Shown: one piece after another, positions 43,504 through 50,964 of the stretch
Layout of the letters: every line of letters starts with the position of its first letter
Numbering within the stretch: the stretch's first letter is position 1
Notes under the pieces: model-generated
Database searches by the model: none
What the model saw: the letters and a program-made list of their open reading frames with translations, nothing else
Told to the model about the DNA's origin: nothing
Assembly: GCA_910585965.1 (NCBI GenBank)
Contig: CAJUHH010000020.1
Coordinates: 1 to 58,368, forward strand
DNA: 58,368 nt
Reading direction: 5' to 3'
Origin: an uncultured Lachnospiraceae bacterium
GTDB taxonomy: Bacteria > Bacillota > Clostridia > Lachnospirales > Lachnospiraceae
Program-made: the position numbers and the translations under genes

Positions 43504-43935
43504 ATGAAAAGAGATGACGCGGAGATCTTAAGGGAAGTGCAAAAAAACACGGAGATGGCGATGAAAGCTATCGATACGATCAGCGATAAGGTATATGACG
43601 ACGATCTGGCGGTGCAGTTATCGAAACAGGCGTTAAAATATTCGGAGATCCATAATAAGGCATTGGACCGGATATTGGAGGGAAAGGCGGAACCCTACCG
43701 TACGAATCATGTCAGCCAGATGATGCTGGTAGGGGGGATACATTCCAATACCTTATTGAATACGAGTACGAGCCATATTGCGGAATTGATGATTCAGGGG
43801 AGCAGCAGGGGGATTACCGATATGTGCAAATCATTGAACCACCATGAAAGGGCGGATCATACTTCCCTGGAAATCGCAAAGGAGCTGATGGACTTTGAGG
43901 AGAAAAACATTGAACGGCTGAAGAAGTATTTATAA
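43504..43935 (+). CDS. Small helical protein of unknown function
   Basis: Predicted cytoplasmic protein of 143 aa, nearly all helical, with many charged residues and a His/Glu-rich segment (NHHERADHTSLEIAKELMDFEE). The pattern recalls ferritin-like bundles, but I do not recognise a family. ATG 43504 follows AAGGAG. It is separated from the SH3 gene by a terminator and from gdhA by 188 nt. Confidence 0.72.
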   Translation: MKRDDAEILREVQKNTEMAMKAIDTISDKVYDDDLAVQLSKQALKYSEIHNKALDRILEGKAEPYRTNHVSQMMLVGGIHSNTLLNTSTSHIAELMIQGSSRGITDMCKSLNHHERADHTSLEIAKELMDFEEKNIERLKKYL

Positions 43936-44010
43936 TTGTATACATGTATCATTGTACAATTTGAATAAAAATTGAGGAAAAACTTTTACAGTTTCGTGTA
44001 GTAAAGTGTC

Positions 44011-44039
44011 TTGTACAATCAAAAACGGCATTATATAAT
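44011..44039 (+). promoter_or_regulatory. SigA-type promoter of gdhA
   Basis: TTGTAC (44011-44016), 17-bp spacer, consensus TATAAT (44034-44039). TTGTACAAT occurs here and about 60 nt upstream, within an inverted pattern near 43936-43962, a possible operator. The early transcript holds a GGGCGG/CCGCCC hairpin (44047-44074). Confidence 0.7.
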
Positions 44040-44123
44040 AAGACGTGGGCGGTCGGCAAGCGAAGCGGCCGCCCGTAAGAAGATTCTTTTGGCTATTGAT
44101 ATAAAATAAAGGAGGACATAGGA

Positions 44124-45464
44124 ATGTCATACGTTGATGAGGTTTTTGATTTGGTAGTGGCTAAGAACCCGGCGCAGCCGGAATTCCACCAGGCGGTAAA
44201 GGAAGTGTTGGAATCCCTGCGCGTTGTAATCGAAGCGAACGAGGACGCATATAGAAAGGATGCGCTGTTGGAGAGGCTGGTGACGCCGGAGAGAGTGGTT
44301 ATGTTCCGCGTCCCCTGGGTGGACGACCAAGGGCAGGTACAGGTAAATAACGGCTTCCGCGTGCAGTTTAACAGTGCGATCGGTCCTTATAAAGGCGGTT
44401 TAAGGTTCCATCCTTCGGTAAATTTAGGTATTATTAAGTTCCTGGGTTTTGAGCAGATCTTTAAGAACTCCCTGACAGGGCTTCCGATCGGCGGCGGCAA
44501 GGGCGGCTGCGATTTCGATCCAAAGGGGAAATCCGACAGGGAAGTGATGGCTTTCTGCCAGAGCTTTATGACGGAGCTTTACCGGCATATCGGCCCTGAC
44601 ACGGATGTTCCTGCGGGGGATATCGGCGTAGGTGGCAGGGAAATCGGCTATATGTACGGGCAGTATAAGAGGATCCGCAATCATTACGAAGGCGTGCTGA
44701 CAGGAAAGGGGCTTACATATGGCGGTTCCCTTGCGAGGACACAGGCGACAGGATATGGCCTGCTTTATCTGACGGAAGAAATGCTCAAGTGCAACGGCAA
44801 AGACATTGCCGGCAAGACGATCGCGGTATCCGGCGCCGGCAACGTGGCTATCTATGCGATTGAAAAGGCGCAGCAGCTCGGCGGCAAACCAGTAACATGT
44901 TCCGATTCCACAGGATGGATTTATGACCCGGAAGGAATCGATGTGGCTTTGTTAAAGGAAGTCAAAGAAGTGAAGAGGGCAAGGCTGACGGAATATGCGG
45001 CGGCAAGGCCGAGCGCGGAATACCACGAAGTGGGCAGCTCCAGGGTATGGAGCGTGAAATGCGATATCGCCCTTCCTTGCGCAACGCAGAATGAGCTGGA
45101 TCTGGAAGACGCAAAAGCGTTGGTGGCAAACGGCTGTTTTGCAGTAGCCGAAGGCGCTAATATGCCTACGACGCTGGAAGCAACGGAATATTTACAGAAA
45201 AACGGCGTGCTTTTCTGCCCGGGCAAAGCTTCCAATGCGGGCGGCGTGGCTACTTCTGCTCTGGAAATGAGCCAGAACAGCGAAAGACTGAGCTGGAGTT
45301 TTGAAGAAGTGGATGCAAAACTGAAAAATATCATGGTCAATATTTTCCATAACCTGGATGAAGCATCGAAAAAATACAATATGGAAGGAAACTATGTGGC
45401 CGGGGCAAACATTGCCGGATTCTTGAAAGTAGCTGAGGCTATGACTGCACAGGGAATTGTTTAA
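44124..45464 (+). CDS. gdhA: NADP-type glutamate dehydrogenase
   Basis: Reversible conversion of 2-oxoglutarate plus ammonia to glutamate, 446 aa, hexameric family. Catalytic region: PYKGGLRFHPSVN and GGGKGGCDFDPKG (active-site Lys). The Rossmann loop is SGAGNVAIYA. Length and the GREIGYMYGQYKR segment fit the 450-residue NADP-linked class. AAAGGAGG lies before ATG 44124. It is the only nitrogen-assimilation gene in the window. Confidence 0.96.
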   Translation: MSYVDEVFDLVVAKNPAQPEFHQAVKEVLESLRVVIEANEDAYRKDALLERLVTPERVVMFRVPWVDDQGQVQVNNGFRVQFNSAIGPYKGGLRFHPSVNLGIIKFLGFEQIFKNSLTGLPIGGGKGGCDFDPKGKSDREVMAFCQSFMTELYRHIGPDTDVPAGDIGVGGREIGYMYGQYKRIRNHYEGVLTGKGLTYGGSLARTQATGYGLLYLTEEMLKCNGKDIAGKTIAVSGAGNVAIYAIEKAQQLGGKPVTCSDSTGWIYDPEGIDVALLKEVKEVKRARLTEYAAARPSAEYHEVGSSRVWSVKCDIALPCATQNELDLEDAKALVANGCFAVAEGANMPTTLEATEYLQKNGVLFCPGKASNAGGVATSALEMSQNSERLSWSFEEVDAKLKNIMVNIFHNLDEASKKYNMEGNYVAGANIAGFLKVAEAMTAQGIV

Positions 45465-45491
45465 GCAGAGAAAAAGAAACGGATAGAATAT

Positions 45492-45534
45492 CTCCTGGAC
45501 AGACAAGGGAAATAGCCAAAATCTGTTCAGGAGG
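45492..45534 (+). promoter_or_regulatory. Hairpin covering a ribosome site after gdhA
   Basis: CTCCTG-ACAGA (45492-45503) pairs with TCTGT-CAGGAG (45522-45533), with a single mismatch. It hides the AGGAGG that precedes ATG 45542. A T-run follows, so it may simply be the gdhA terminator. Confidence 0.45.
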
Positions 45535-45541
45535 TATTTTT

Positions 45542-45709
45542 ATGTCCATGGCTTGGCAGAAATTCATGAAAAGAAATAAATTATCTAAAAATGCGCCAGG
45601 GCTTCTCTTATTTCTGCCGTTCTTCTTGTATATCATTGCATATCACAATTTGTTTCGGAGGAACTGGCGGCGCAACAGGGGGGGATGCCTACTGGTTCGG
45701 GCATTATAG
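45542..45709 (+). CDS. Small basic membrane ORF, possible gene fragment
   Basis: Fifty-five codons after a perfect AGGAGG at seven bases. The product has a basic start, one hydrophobic helix (GLLLFLPFFLYIIAYHNLF) and an Arg-rich end. The start resembles the first membrane segment of binding-protein-dependent sugar transporter permeases, so it may be a 5' remnant of such a gene rather than a true small protein. Further remnants lie downstream. Confidence 0.3.
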   Translation: MSMAWQKFMKRNKLSKNAPGLLLFLPFFLYIIAYHNLFRRNWRRNRGGCLLVRAL

Positions 45710-46045
45710 CGACAGACGAGCTAATTGCTTCAAGCAGGATATCACCGTATACCGCTACCATGAGCTTTCAGCCGTAAAAAGTGGCGGTGAGATTTTTTTC
45801 ATTTTTTCTTTTCCAATAGAGGCTGGAAATCCCATGAGGAAGGCTGTTTTTTGGAACATATTGAGCAAAAAAAGTATATTATGCCTGTGATCTGCCATAC
45901 TGGATAATAACTAAAAATGCAGAATGGGGCAAACAGGCACAGCGATGGGAGTCGAAGGGTATTGTTTTCTGGCTGGCATGAGCGTTATGCTCGTGTGGAT
46001 GCCGATTTTGGGTATATGGAGCGGTTGGAAGGGGAAACGTGAATA

Positions 46046-46100
46046 AAAAAGGCGGCAAGGCTTGTCTGGATGGAAAATCCATGCATGCCCTGCCGCTTTT
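46046..46100 (+). terminator. Intrinsic terminator of the decayed stretch
   Basis: GCGGCA-GGC (46052-46061) pairs with GCC-TGCCGC (46087-46096), with an inner TGGAT/ATCCA hairpin and a T-run. Confidence 0.65.
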
Positions 46101-46169
46101 CGAGTAAAGATTTCTATGTCTTCAGGGTTGAACGGTTATTGATTTTTACAAATTTGTATGAATTATCGG

Positions 46170-46198
46170 TTGCCATATGAAGTGAAAGGGTATATAAT
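46170..46198 (+). promoter_or_regulatory. SigA-type promoter of the carbonic-anhydrase-like gene
   Basis: TTGCCA (46170-46175), 17-bp spacer, consensus TATAAT (46193-46198). A repeated TATAT-rich stretch follows before the ribosome site. Confidence 0.7.
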
Positions 46199-46251
46199 AT
46201 TATATCATGTATTATATTATATGATAGACAGGAGGAAGGACGAAAAGAAGG

Positions 46252-47016
46252 ATGGAGATACATGAAAGCGCATATATAGCGGATGGCGCTATTGTCTTTG
46301 GCGATGTTTCCATAGGGGAAGAAAGCAGTATCTGGTTTCATGCCACGGTGAGAGGGGATCGGGGGAAGATACATATCGGGAAACGGAGCAATATCCAGGA
46401 CAATACGGTGGTACATGTAGACAAACGCTTTCCGGTCTATATCGGGGATGACGTAACGGTAGGACATGGAGCTGTGATCCACGGCAGCCGGATCGAGGAT
46501 AATACCTTGATCGGCATGGGGGCTATCCTGCTGAACGGCACAAGAATAGGGAAGAATTGCATTATTGGCGCGGGGGCGTTGGTGACGCAGAATATGGTAA
46601 TACCGGAGGGTTCCCTGGTGATCGGGAATCCGGGAAAGGTCATGAGGAAAGTGACCTTGCAGGAAATAGAGGCCAATCGGCTCAATGCAAAAGAGTATGT
46701 AAGAGAAAGCCGAAAATATAAAGAAGGAGGATTCGATATGGAATTTTTTGAAAAGGTAGGAGAAACGATTACAGCGAAAGGAAAGGATGTGGCTGATAAA
46801 GCAAAGGATTTTGCCGAGATCGCCAGCTTGAGAAGCCAGATCAGCACTTGCGAAGAGGTCATGAAAAAGAATTATCTGGAAATCGGAAAGCTGTATTACG
46901 AACAGTTCAAGGATGCGGAAGTCAATGATTTCGCGGATCAGATTACAGCGATTACAAATGCGAAAAACGGCGTAGAGGCGTTAGAAGCAAAAATTAAGGA
47001 AATCAAAGGGGTATAA
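46252..47016 (+). CDS. Gamma-carbonic-anhydrase-like protein fused to a small helical domain
   Basis: Open frame of 254 aa made of two parts. Residues 1 to about 162 are a left-handed beta-helix of the gamma carbonic anhydrase family. The three zinc His lie in NTVVHVD and VGHGAVIHG, and hexapeptide repeats run throughout. The rest, from MEFFEKVGET, is a helical domain normally seen as its own small protein. The normal end of the first protein would be near EYVRESRKYKEGG, but no stop is present, and at that point the DNA holds a complete ribosome site and ATG (46724-46740). It is therefore either a fusion or two products from one frame. Confidence 0.85.
   Translation: MEIHESAYIADGAIVFGDVSIGEESSIWFHATVRGDRGKIHIGKRSNIQDNTVVHVDKRFPVYIGDDVTVGHGAVIHGSRIEDNTLIGMGAILLNGTRIGKNCIIGAGALVTQNMVIPEGSLVIGNPGKVMRKVTLQEIEANRLNAKEYVRESRKYKEGGFDMEFFEKVGETITAKGKDVADKAKDFAEIASLRSQISTCEEVMKKNYLEIGKLYYEQFKDAEVNDFADQITAITNAKNGVEALEAKIKEIKGV
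46738..47016 (+). CDS. Possible separate small helical protein by internal initiation
   Basis: Ninety-two codons in the same frame as the fused gene. AAGGAGG (46724-46730) stands seven bases before ATG 46738, an ideal start site inside a coding region. The product is helical and charged with two Cys-flanked pairs of helices (ISTCEEVMKKNYLEIGKLYYEQF). Similar short proteins in Clostridia sometimes carry a C-terminal zinc ribbon, absent here. Whether it is made on its own is inference. Confidence 0.5.
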   Translation: MEFFEKVGETITAKGKDVADKAKDFAEIASLRSQISTCEEVMKKNYLEIGKLYYEQFKDAEVNDFADQITAITNAKNGVEALEAKIKEIKGV

Positions 47017-47036
47017 GCGGGCTGGCAGCAACGCAG

Positions 47037-47076
47037 AAAAAACAGGCTGAGAGGTTTTTCCTCCAGCCTGTTTTTT
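47037..47076. terminator. Bidirectional terminator between the fused gene and the class A PBP
   Basis: CAGGCTG-GAGG (47043-47054) pairs with CCTC-CAGCCTG (47060-47070). Six A precede and six T follow, so it works for both converging genes. Confidence 0.85.
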
Positions 47077-47132
47077 CTGCGCAGACCCGTGCAGATGAAA
47101 TATGCCGTTAGCACGGCGCACGGGTCGCGCAG
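47077..47132. repeat. Two-hairpin repeat family, unit 3
   Basis: CTGCGC-GACCCGTGC (47077-47092) pairs over 15 bp with GCACGGGTC-GCGCAG (47118-47132). Inside are the loop AGATGAAATAT and an inner GCCGT/ACGGC hairpin. Loop and layout match the two units at 40405-40573, while the stem bases differ completely. The second hairpin of those units is missing here. It lies directly after a terminator, as at 40.4 kb. Confidence 0.75.
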
Positions 47133-47156
47133 AAAGCAGTTCGGTTGCAGAGCCGT

Positions 47157-49892
47157 TTATTGCGCCGGGGCAGCGCCCTCCGGGGGCTGCTGCTGTTGCT
47201 GGGCTTCTGCGGCTTGTTGTGCTTCCAGAGCCTGCTGAGCCTGCTGCTGGGCCAGAATATCGCGCTGGATGATTTCGTTGCGTTGTTGTTCCTGGATCGC
47301 TTCCCACCCCGGAGTCGCGAAGAATTCCGCGTTATGCGGGCAGGAATTTGTCTGGTTTGCGGGCTGCGTCACCGTGGATACGCTGCCGTCCGGGTTGGTA
47401 ATCTGCGTGGTGATGGAAGAGCCGCTCTGCAAAGATACGTCTTCGACTGGAGTGAGTTCCAGCACGCCCTCAATCTTGAACGGGCAGAGTTCACACGCCG
47501 GCATGCCGTTGTACTGGCAGATAGCGCCCTGATAATGGACATCACAGCTTTCCGTCGGCACGGTGCCGTCCGCAAAGTATTCTGTTTTCAGCGTGCCTTG
47601 CGTATCGCATAAGCCCGGTATCGGCAGTTTGCCGGATTTGGAACATACGGTGGCTGTTACGATGCCTGGCGGAACGGAGAACGGCTCGTTGGGCAGCTCC
47701 GCATGTATTTGGGACATGACGGCGCGCCATAATGTCTTCGCGAGATTCCGCTCTTCTCCTCGGGCCAGTTTTTCGTTATTATCATAGCCGGTCCAGGTAG
47801 TGGCTGTATAGTAAGGGGTGAAACCAGCAAACCATACGTCATTGTAATCGGAAGTTGTGCCTGTTTTTCCGGCAATGGCCATGCCGCCGAAATTAACGGA
47901 GCCGCCCGTTCCTTTTGTGACAACGTCCACCATGGCATCCGTCAGAAGGAAAGCAGTTGTTTCTTTGATGACTTGCTTGGTTTCCGACTGGGTATTATCC
48001 AGAATGATATTTCCATCGTGGTCTACTACCGTATTATATAATTTCGGTTTGATATAAGTCCCGTGGTTGGCGATTGTGGCATAGGACGCATTCAATTCTT
48101 CGTTGGTGACACCGTCCGTAATGCCGCCAAGCGCCAGGGATTGCTGGATATCGGTGTAGACTTTTCCGTTGATCTCCTTGGATTCTACCAGGGTGGTAAA
48201 GCCGAAGTTCTGCAGATAATCGAAACCGAGCCTGGGGGTGATCTGCGTCAATGTTTTTACTGCCACGATATTCAGTGAGTCCTGAATACCAAGGCGCAAG
48301 GAACAAAGACCCCGGTAAGATTCCCCATACCAGTTCCTGACAGGGGCTCCGCTGGCATAGTTAAACGGCATATCATTTTGCACGGTGGCCAAAGTAAGTC
48401 CGGCATTATCCAGGGCAGGGGCATAAGTGGATACAACTTTGAAGGTGGATCCCGGCTGCCTTACCGTGTCTGTCGCACGGTTCAACGTACGGCTGCCCTC
48501 TTTTGCTCCCCGGCCGCCTACCATAGCAACGACTGCACCGGTGCTTTGGTCTTCTACGACAAGGGAAACCTGGGGCTGGGGCGTAAGATGGATATTTTCC
48601 CCGTATACTTCGTCGCCAGGGCCGAGCATGGCCGCCTTATAAGCCTGGATGGCCTCATCAGCTTCTTCCTTGGAATTATAAATCAGGTTAAAGTTGCGGT
48701 CCTGCTCTTTATAGTAACTGCGGAACATTTCCGTGCTGTGGTTTTCCATTTCCCCGTTTTTCTTTTGGATGGTAAGTTCGTAATTCAAATACCATTTCAC
48801 ATTGGCAGGGTAATTTTCTTCATTGCTGAAAACTTCGTCGCAGATCGCTTGTATTTTCGGATCCTGCGTGGAATAGATTTTCAGCCCGCCCGTATAAAGC
48901 AGGGTGTAAGCCTGTGTCTCATTATATCCGGCGGCCACCAGATCTTCCAATACATCATCGGTCAGGGCATCCACAAAATATGTATTGATGGAAGTTTCCT
49001 CAACCTGTTCATTGGTAGTCTGGATGCGGGAATAAACATCGTCTTCCATGGCGATATCGTATTCCGCCTGCGTAATATACCCCTGTTCCAGCATATTTTT
49101 CAACACTTTCGCCCGCCGCTCCGCATTGTCCTCCGGGTGGGAGATGGGATTGTAGCGGGAAGGGTTCTGGGTGATGCTGGCAATGACCGCGCATTCGGAA
49201 AGATTGAGTTCGCTGACCGATTTGTTGAAATAGCGCTGGGATGCCGCTTGGACGCCCAAAGTATTCTGCCCGAGATTGATGGAATTCATATAATTCAGGA
49301 GAATATCATCTTTCGAAGTGGTCTTTTCCAGTTCCAGGGCCAGATATTGTTCCTGGATTTTGCGTTCGATCTTATCCATGTTCAGGCCGCGCTCTTCCTT
49401 GGTCCAGTCCGTAAAAACGTTGTTTTTCAGCAACTGCTGCGTAATGGTGCTTGCGCCTTCTGAAAAATGCCTTGTCGTAAGTCCTTTGACTCCGGCGCGA
49501 ATAATGCCTTTGATGTCGATGCCGTTATGTTCATAAAAACGCTCGTCTTCAATGGCGACGAAGGCGTGTGCCAGATCCTCCGGTATCATGTCCATGGTGA
49601 CGGGGATACGGTTGGAATTTTCAGCAATCAGTTTGGCCGTCTGGTTGCCGTCGATATCATATACGAAGGTGGAAAAACCGGTGGGCTGAACGTTAATGTT
49701 GCCGATTTCCGGCGCAGTTTCAATGATGCCTCGGAACAGGCCGAACCCGGCGCTGGCGACGAGGATCCCCGAAGCCACGATGGCGATCAGCATAACGTTA
49801 AACAGCGTAAGTACAAGTTTTCTTCCCCACTTCGCAGATGTAGAATGGAGTGCCTTTTGTTTTTTATGGACACCCTTTTTTCCGTAGTTCAT
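47157..49892 (-). CDS. Class A penicillin-binding protein (PBP1A type)
   Basis: Bifunctional wall synthase, 911 aa, on the minus strand. A basic cytoplasmic start precedes one membrane helix (about residues 28-52). The glycosyltransferase domain has EDERFYEHNGID (catalytic Glu) and GASTITQQLLKN; the transpeptidase has STFK, the SLN motif (QDSLN) and KTGTT. The C-terminal 150 residues hold about eight Cys (CSKSG, CDVHY, CELCPF, NSCPH) and a Gln/Ala/Pro-rich end. AAGGAGG lies seven bases before ATG 49892. A minus-strand TATAAT (49962-49967) with a weak TTTATT may be the promoter. Confidence 0.95.
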   Translation of the reverse strand: MNYGKKGVHKKQKALHSTSAKWGRKLVLTLFNVMLIAIVASGILVASAGFGLFRGIIETAPEIGNINVQPTGFSTFVYDIDGNQTAKLIAENSNRIPVTMDMIPEDLAHAFVAIEDERFYEHNGIDIKGIIRAGVKGLTTRHFSEGASTITQQLLKNNVFTDWTKEERGLNMDKIERKIQEQYLALELEKTTSKDDILLNYMNSINLGQNTLGVQAASQRYFNKSVSELNLSECAVIASITQNPSRYNPISHPEDNAERRAKVLKNMLEQGYITQAEYDIAMEDDVYSRIQTTNEQVEETSINTYFVDALTDDVLEDLVAAGYNETQAYTLLYTGGLKIYSTQDPKIQAICDEVFSNEENYPANVKWYLNYELTIQKKNGEMENHSTEMFRSYYKEQDRNFNLIYNSKEEADEAIQAYKAAMLGPGDEVYGENIHLTPQPQVSLVVEDQSTGAVVAMVGGRGAKEGSRTLNRATDTVRQPGSTFKVVSTYAPALDNAGLTLATVQNDMPFNYASGAPVRNWYGESYRGLCSLRLGIQDSLNIVAVKTLTQITPRLGFDYLQNFGFTTLVESKEINGKVYTDIQQSLALGGITDGVTNEELNASYATIANHGTYIKPKLYNTVVDHDGNIILDNTQSETKQVIKETTAFLLTDAMVDVVTKGTGGSVNFGGMAIAGKTGTTSDYNDVWFAGFTPYYTATTWTGYDNNEKLARGEERNLAKTLWRAVMSQIHAELPNEPFSVPPGIVTATVCSKSGKLPIPGLCDTQGTLKTEYFADGTVPTESCDVHYQGAICQYNGMPACELCPFKIEGVLELTPVEDVSLQSGSSITTQITNPDGSVSTVTQPANQTNSCPHNAEFFATPGWEAIQEQQRNEIIQRDILAQQQAQQALEAQQAAEAQQQQQPPEGAAPAQ

Positions 49893-50140
49893 GAAAGTTC
49901 CTCCTTGAAGTGTGCATAAAATGTCAATATTTTCAAAGATTAAGCACAACTTAACATTTCAATTATAGCAAAGTATAGACGCGAAATAAAGTTTTTTCAC
50001 AAAAAACTCATTTTATATTAAGAATTGTTCACAATTCGATACACTTTTATTCCCGCCTGTGCTAAAATAAAAAGAGTGCCCGGGCGGCGCTGCGCCTGGT
50101 ATATGGCGCACATGCAGAAAGGATGCCAAGGGAGATACAG

Positions 50141-50782
50141 ATGGAGAAAGAATCGGTATTTTTACCATATAAAATGCTGCAAAAGGGCGGGAGCGGAGAG
50201 ATTACAGAGAAAAAATCCCGCTTTATCGCCACTTTGGCTCCGGTGGAGTCGGAAGAAGAAGCAGCGGCATTTATCGAATCGATGAAGAAGAAATATTGGG
50301 ATGCAAGGCACAACTGCTCCGCCTTTGTGCTGGGGGAAAGGGCGCAGACTACCAGATGCAGCGACGACGGGGAACCTGCAGGAACAGCCGGAAAACCGAT
50401 GCTGGAAGTGCTTCTGGGGGCGGAAGTGAGGAACGCGGCTGTCGTCGTCACCCGCTATTTTGGAGGCGTGCTTCTGGGGACGGGCGGGCTGGTGAGGGCT
50501 TATACTCAGGCAGTACAGGCAGGATTGGAGGCATGTTCTATCGTCACTATGCGTTATGGGGTGGGGCTGCGCCTTACAACGGATTATAACGGGATCGGCA
50601 GGATCCAGTATTTGTTAGGGCAGCGGGGGCTGGAAATCGAAGAAGCGGAATATACGGATATTGTCACCATGAAGCTGATGGTTCCATGCGAGGAATGCAA
50701 GGGACTCTGCAAGGCGCTGACGGAGGCCACGGCAGGGAAAGTGAAGATAGAAGAGATGGAAAAAAAGTATTTTGCAAAATAG
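50141..50782 (+). CDS. YigZ/IMPACT-family protein
   Basis: Soluble protein of 213 aa. The N-terminal UPF0029 (IMPACT) domain shows KKSRFIATLAPV, the NCSAFVLG stretch, SDDGEPAGTAGKPML and VTRYFGGVLLGTGGLVRAY. The C-terminal part is a DUF1949-like domain. Eukaryotic IMPACT affects translation control; the bacterial role is not settled. ATG 50141 follows GGGAG. Confidence 0.92.
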   Translation: MEKESVFLPYKMLQKGGSGEITEKKSRFIATLAPVESEEEAAAFIESMKKKYWDARHNCSAFVLGERAQTTRCSDDGEPAGTAGKPMLEVLLGAEVRNAAVVVTRYFGGVLLGTGGLVRAYTQAVQAGLEACSIVTMRYGVGLRLTTDYNGIGRIQYLLGQRGLEIEEAEYTDIVTMKLMVPCEECKGLCKALTEATAGKVKIEEMEKKYFAK

Positions 50783-50799
50783 CGGAATACATATATAAT
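50772..50799 (+). promoter_or_regulatory. SigA-type promoter of mgtE
   Basis: TTGCAA (50772-50777), 16-bp spacer, consensus TATAAT (50794-50799). It overlaps the end of the yigZ-type gene. The predicted leader of some 130 nt contains a small ORF. Confidence 0.65.
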
Positions 50800-50853
50800 C
50801 AAAGAAAACAGACAGATGTATTTCATGCAGTGTTGCGAAAGGAGGTGGTTTTT

Positions 50854-50964
50854 ATGAAACAGAAAGTCAGTACGTCCAATTCGGATATACCTCTCCCCGG
50901 GCGGAGCATAAAAATCACATATGGAGGAACATTGCTATGGATGAAATCAAAGAACTGGATGTAA
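50854..50964 (+). CDS. Small upstream ORF overlapping the mgtE start
   Basis: Thirty-six codons (MKQKVSTSNSDIPLPGRSIK...) preceded by the very strong ribosome site AAAGGAGGTGG. It runs past the mgtE ATG at 50937 in another frame and stops at 50964. Leader peptides control some magnesium-transporter genes, such as mgtL ahead of mgtA in Salmonella; here only the position suggests such a role. It could also couple translation into mgtE. Confidence 0.45.
   Translation: MKQKVSTSNSDIPLPGRSIKITYGGTLLWMKSKNWM

Larger units (their letters stand above)
45465..46251 (+). other. Gene-poor stretch with probable decayed coding remnants
   Basis: This 787-nt gap holds a hairpin (45492-45533), a small ORF (45542-45709), a terminator (46046-46100) and a promoter (46170-46198). 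In between, fragments look protein-like but lie in different frames with stops between them. One is MPTGSGIIATDELIASS near 45685; another is a hydrophobic end FWLAGMSVMLVWMPILGIW-like near 45965-46020, split by a frame change at 45978. This looks like a degraded membrane-protein gene; the parent family is not clear. Confidence 0.35.

Noticed and set aside
50783..50936. M-box riboswitch before mgtE
   Set aside because: The leader is short and holds a small ORF; I do not see the expected long multi-stem fold.
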